This document shows, piece after piece, positions 61,870 to 64,000 of a stretch of 64,000 nucleotides of DNA (positions within the stretch are counted from its first letter, which is position 1; every line of letters starts with the position of its first letter). The stretch covers positions 3,286,001-3,350,000 of the forward strand of contig JBAIAC010000021.1 in the NCBI GenBank assembly GCA_037349315.1. Reading direction: 5' to 3'. The translations under genes were made by a program, and so were the position numbers. Source of the stretch: Chelydra serpentina. Its lineage: Eukaryota > Chordata > Testudines > Chelydridae. The notes under the pieces were generated by a model. The model saw nothing but the letters and a program-made list of their open reading frames with translations. It had not been told where the DNA came from and did no database searches.

Positions 61870-63233
61870 CTGGATCCCCCTTGTCCACATGCTTGTTGAC
61901 CCCCACTCATGATGAGGCATGATTTCCCTTTACAAAAATCATGTTGATTCTTCCCCAACAAATTATGTTAATCTGTATGTCTGACAATTCTGTTCTTTAC
62001 TATAGTTTCAACCAGTTTGCCAAGTACTGAAGTCAGGCTTGATGGCCTGTAATTGCCGGGATCACCTCTGGAGACCTTTTTAAAAATTGGCATCATATTA
62101 GCTAACCTCCAGTCATTTGGTACAGAAGCTGATTTAAATGATAGGTTATAAACCACAGTTAGTAGTTCTGCAATGTCACATTTGAGTTCTTTCAAAACTC
62201 TTGGGTGAATACTCATTCTAGTTTCTCCACAGTGGCCTTATCATCCAGTGGCCCCACTGGTTGTTTAGCCGGCTTCCTGCTTCTGATGTACTTAAAAAGA
62301 AAATTGCTGTTACTTTTTGAGTCTTTGGCTAGCTGTTCTTCACATTCTTTTTTGATCTTCTTAATTATATTTTTACACTTCACTGGCCAGAATTTATCCT
62401 CCTCTCCATCTTCCTCACTAGGATTTGACTTCCACTTTTTAAAGGATGCCTTTTTGCCTCTCACTGCTTCTTTTACTTTGTTGTTTAGCCATGGCAGCAC
62501 GTTTTTGGTTCTCTTACTATGGTTTTTAATTTGGGGCATACATTTAAGTTGAGCCTCTATTATAGTGTCTTTAAAAAGTTTCCATGCAGCTTGCGGAGAT
62601 TTCACTTTTGGTGCTGTACCTTTTAATTTCTGTTTTACTAACTTCCTCATTTTTCTGTAGCTCCCCTTCCTGAAATTAAATGCTACCTGTGGTGTTTTCC
62701 CTGCCACCGGGATGTTAAATTTAATTCTATTATAGGCACTATTACCAAGTGGACTAGCTGTATTCACCTTCTGTGCCCCACTTAGGACTAAATCAAGAAT
62801 TGCCTCTCCCCTTGTGGGCCCCAGGACCAGCTGCTCCAAGAAGCCATTATTTAAGGTGTCATGAAACTTTATCTCCGCATCCCCACCAACAGTGTTTAAT
62901 TGATCATAGCTGAGCTTGCAGCCTTCTTCATGCTGCAGGGACATCATTGACCAGGGTGCTGCTAACAGTGCCCTTCGCACCCCCTTTGTCAAGCACTTTG
63001 AGATAGATGATAAGAGTCAGATGTTGTTTTAAGAGCCCTGGGTGTTAATTTTGCTCCCAATATGGACATAAAAGGCTAGAAGACACGCCCCTCTGGTCTG
63101 CGAAATGAATTGGTTTGCATCAAGAAAGACATTACAGGAGAGCAGAACTGGTGGGAAAGGATCAGTTGTTCTTTTTTGGAAAAAGAAATTCTAAATGAAG
63201 ATTTTCCTAAGCAAAATGTTTGAAGCTGGTTAC

Positions 63234-63318
63234 CTGCGCTGTCGGATATTATCTCCCAGGAGTCATCACCTCTCCCTGACTCAGCGCCGTTGCTGTCTGA
63301 GCTGATGTCCTTGTGTCC
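63234..63318 (-). CDS. RNF213: RNF213-like gene, first exon visible in window
   Basis: This 85-nt exon is read on the minus strand. It is bounded by an acceptor (pyrimidine-rich tract ending TTTTCAAAG) and a donor (GCAG|GTAACC). One frame is open and gives 28 codons plus one nucleotide, starting GHKDISSDSNGAESG and ending WEIISDSA. It is acidic and Ser/Asp-rich, as expected of a disordered N-terminal linker. It starts in phase 0 and ends in phase 1, which fits the exon at 54417-54494, where the junction codon becomes GAT. No recognisable domain is present. Assignment to the gene rests on phase continuity and position. Earlier exons, including the start codon, must lie beyond the right edge. 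Confidence 0.6.
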
Positions 63319-64000
63319 CTTTGAAAAGGAAAGTTAAAAGCTAGGAAATAAAGGCCATACAGCCCTGAGAGAGCTCAGTACAGTCCTGAGAAAGGCCAAA
63401 TGTGTCCTGCCTCAGATCAGGTGTCCCGACTAGATAATCCCTCCAGGTCCCTTCCAGCCCTAAGTTTCTCTGAGCTGTAACAGGCATTCAGCTGGGGTGA
63501 AATTCATGCCTAGACAGAAATCCAAAGGCAAAACAGCTGCCAGGGCCCCCAGGGAGCTCTCTAAGATCTCTTGAGCTTGAGGAAACTTTACCATCAGCCC
63601 TATAAGGGGCAATGCATCACTGTGTCAGGCCAGGAGCAGCCCAGAGAGCGCACTGTCTCTCGCACACAAGGGCTGTACGCTGCTAAGTCCTTTCAGGATT
63701 GAGGCGGTGCCTAGAATTTGTGCTAGGGTAAATTTCATCCATAAAAACGTTTTCCCTCTCAGCTTTTGCTGGCTGAACACTGGAGAGTGTTATGCTGAAC
63801 AGGTCGTTCACTGGAGGACAATTTCCTGGGACTTGCTATGGACAAACCAGATCCATAGATTCCAAGCTGAGAGGGGACCACTGTGATCATCTACTCTGAC
63901 CTCCTGTATAACAGGCTAGAACATTTCACCCAATGATTCCTTCTGATTCTTCATGTCACCTGTGAGGACCCATCAGCCCACCAAGTCACTTTCCATCATC
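63319..64000. other. Right edge; only CR1 scraps
   Basis: A plus-strand CR1 tip at about 63410-63480 (GACTAGATAATCCCTCCAGG, CCCTTCCAGCCCTAAGTTTC) and a minus-strand tip at 63850-63925 (ATCCATAGATTCCAAGCTGA, GACCACTGTGATCATCTACT). No earlier exon of the RNF213-like gene is visible. Confidence 0.6.

Larger units (their letters stand above)
59985..62992 (-). mobile_element. Long CR1 LINE (second subfamily) with two nested insertions
   Basis: The 3' end is at about 59985 (plus strand: AAGAATGGCCATACTGGGTC). Going up on minus: C-terminal ORF2 (60184-60769), reverse-transcriptase pieces (61009-62216) and an upstream region (62213-62992) with GEAILDLVLSGAQKVN, the end of the endonuclease. It is interrupted by a Harbinger MITE (60781-61085) and a hAT-like element (61577-61869), and has several small deletions. 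Confidence 0.9.
60184..62992 (-). pseudogene. CR1 ORF2 of the long minus-strand copy
   Basis: Frame 62213-62992 encodes NIPVAGKTPQVAFNFRKGSY, PWLNNKVKEAVRGKKASFKK and LAKDSKSNSNFLFKYIRSRK. Frame 61968-62216 has [20 protein letters not shown] and FKKVSRGDPGNYRPSSLTSV. Frame 61372-61656 retains DIVYLDIWKAFDKVPHQRF. Frames 60437-60769 and 60184-60432 hold KIRGMEQLTYEERLIRLGLF-like and [19 protein letters not shown]. The order is complete enough to show the original element reached the endonuclease domain. Confidence 0.85.

Noticed and set aside
1..64000. CRISPR array, bacterial operon or phage-like region
   Set aside because: No regularly spaced identical repeats with unique spacers and no operon-like dense coding. 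All coding outside the host gene belongs to eukaryotic mobile elements.

Overview
The window is vertebrate nuclear DNA, most likely from a turtle. It contains no bacterial-style genes. The evidence is the repeat content: many CR1 LINEs of several ages, tRNA-derived SINEs of the tortoise type whose tails match the CR1 3' end, PIF/Harbinger elements with a large MITE family, hAT-type elements, a DIRS-type tyrosine-recombinase retrotransposon, a Ty3/Gypsy-like LTR element and MIR-like SINEs. The species assignment is inference from these families; no database was consulted.

The only host gene I can support lies on the minus strand across nearly the whole window (63318 down to 7260). I assembled twelve exons from splice sites and open frames: 63234-63318, 54417-54494, 50075-50298, 47120-47186, 41363-41531, 37148-37368, 35150-35415, 28067-28287, 26221-26415, 18198-18396, 16868-16932 and 7260-7455. 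Every junction agrees in codon phase, and the exons add up to 1986 nt (662 codons) without a stop. The protein resembles the N-terminal part of the giant AAA+/RING ubiquitin ligase RNF213 (mysterin): a CBM20-like domain followed by the helical N-arm. Both ends of the gene lie outside the window.

Layout. 1-2790: minus-strand DIRS element in which gag is fused to recombinase, interrupted by a Harbinger MITE. 2790-5165: old CR1. 5300-7250: MITE/foldback and hAT-type elements. 7260-7455: last exon seen. 8880-9500: AT-rich inverted repeat. 12250-15951: truncated Ty3/Gypsy-like element with a CR1 inserted at its gag start. 16868-18396: two exons. 18530-23741: complete 5.2 kb Harbinger transposon with an intact DDE transposase and a two-exon Myb/SANT-like protein. 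24107-30305: CR1, SINE, MIR and MITE fragments around exons 26221-26415 and 28067-28287. 30655-33910: solo LTR split by a young CR1. 35150-41531: three consecutive exons. 43600-49710: nested Harbinger/hAT/CR1 elements. 50075-54494: two exons. 56440-58667: third young CR1. 59985-62992: long minus-strand CR1 carrying a Harbinger MITE and a hAT-like element. 63234-63318: first exon seen.

The elements form clear insertion layers, several with exact target-site duplications (TTA, TAA, ATTAG, GCAAC, AATGGTGG, CTGGATCC), so the relative order of many insertions can be read from the sequence. I found no CRISPR array, rRNA or functional tRNA gene.
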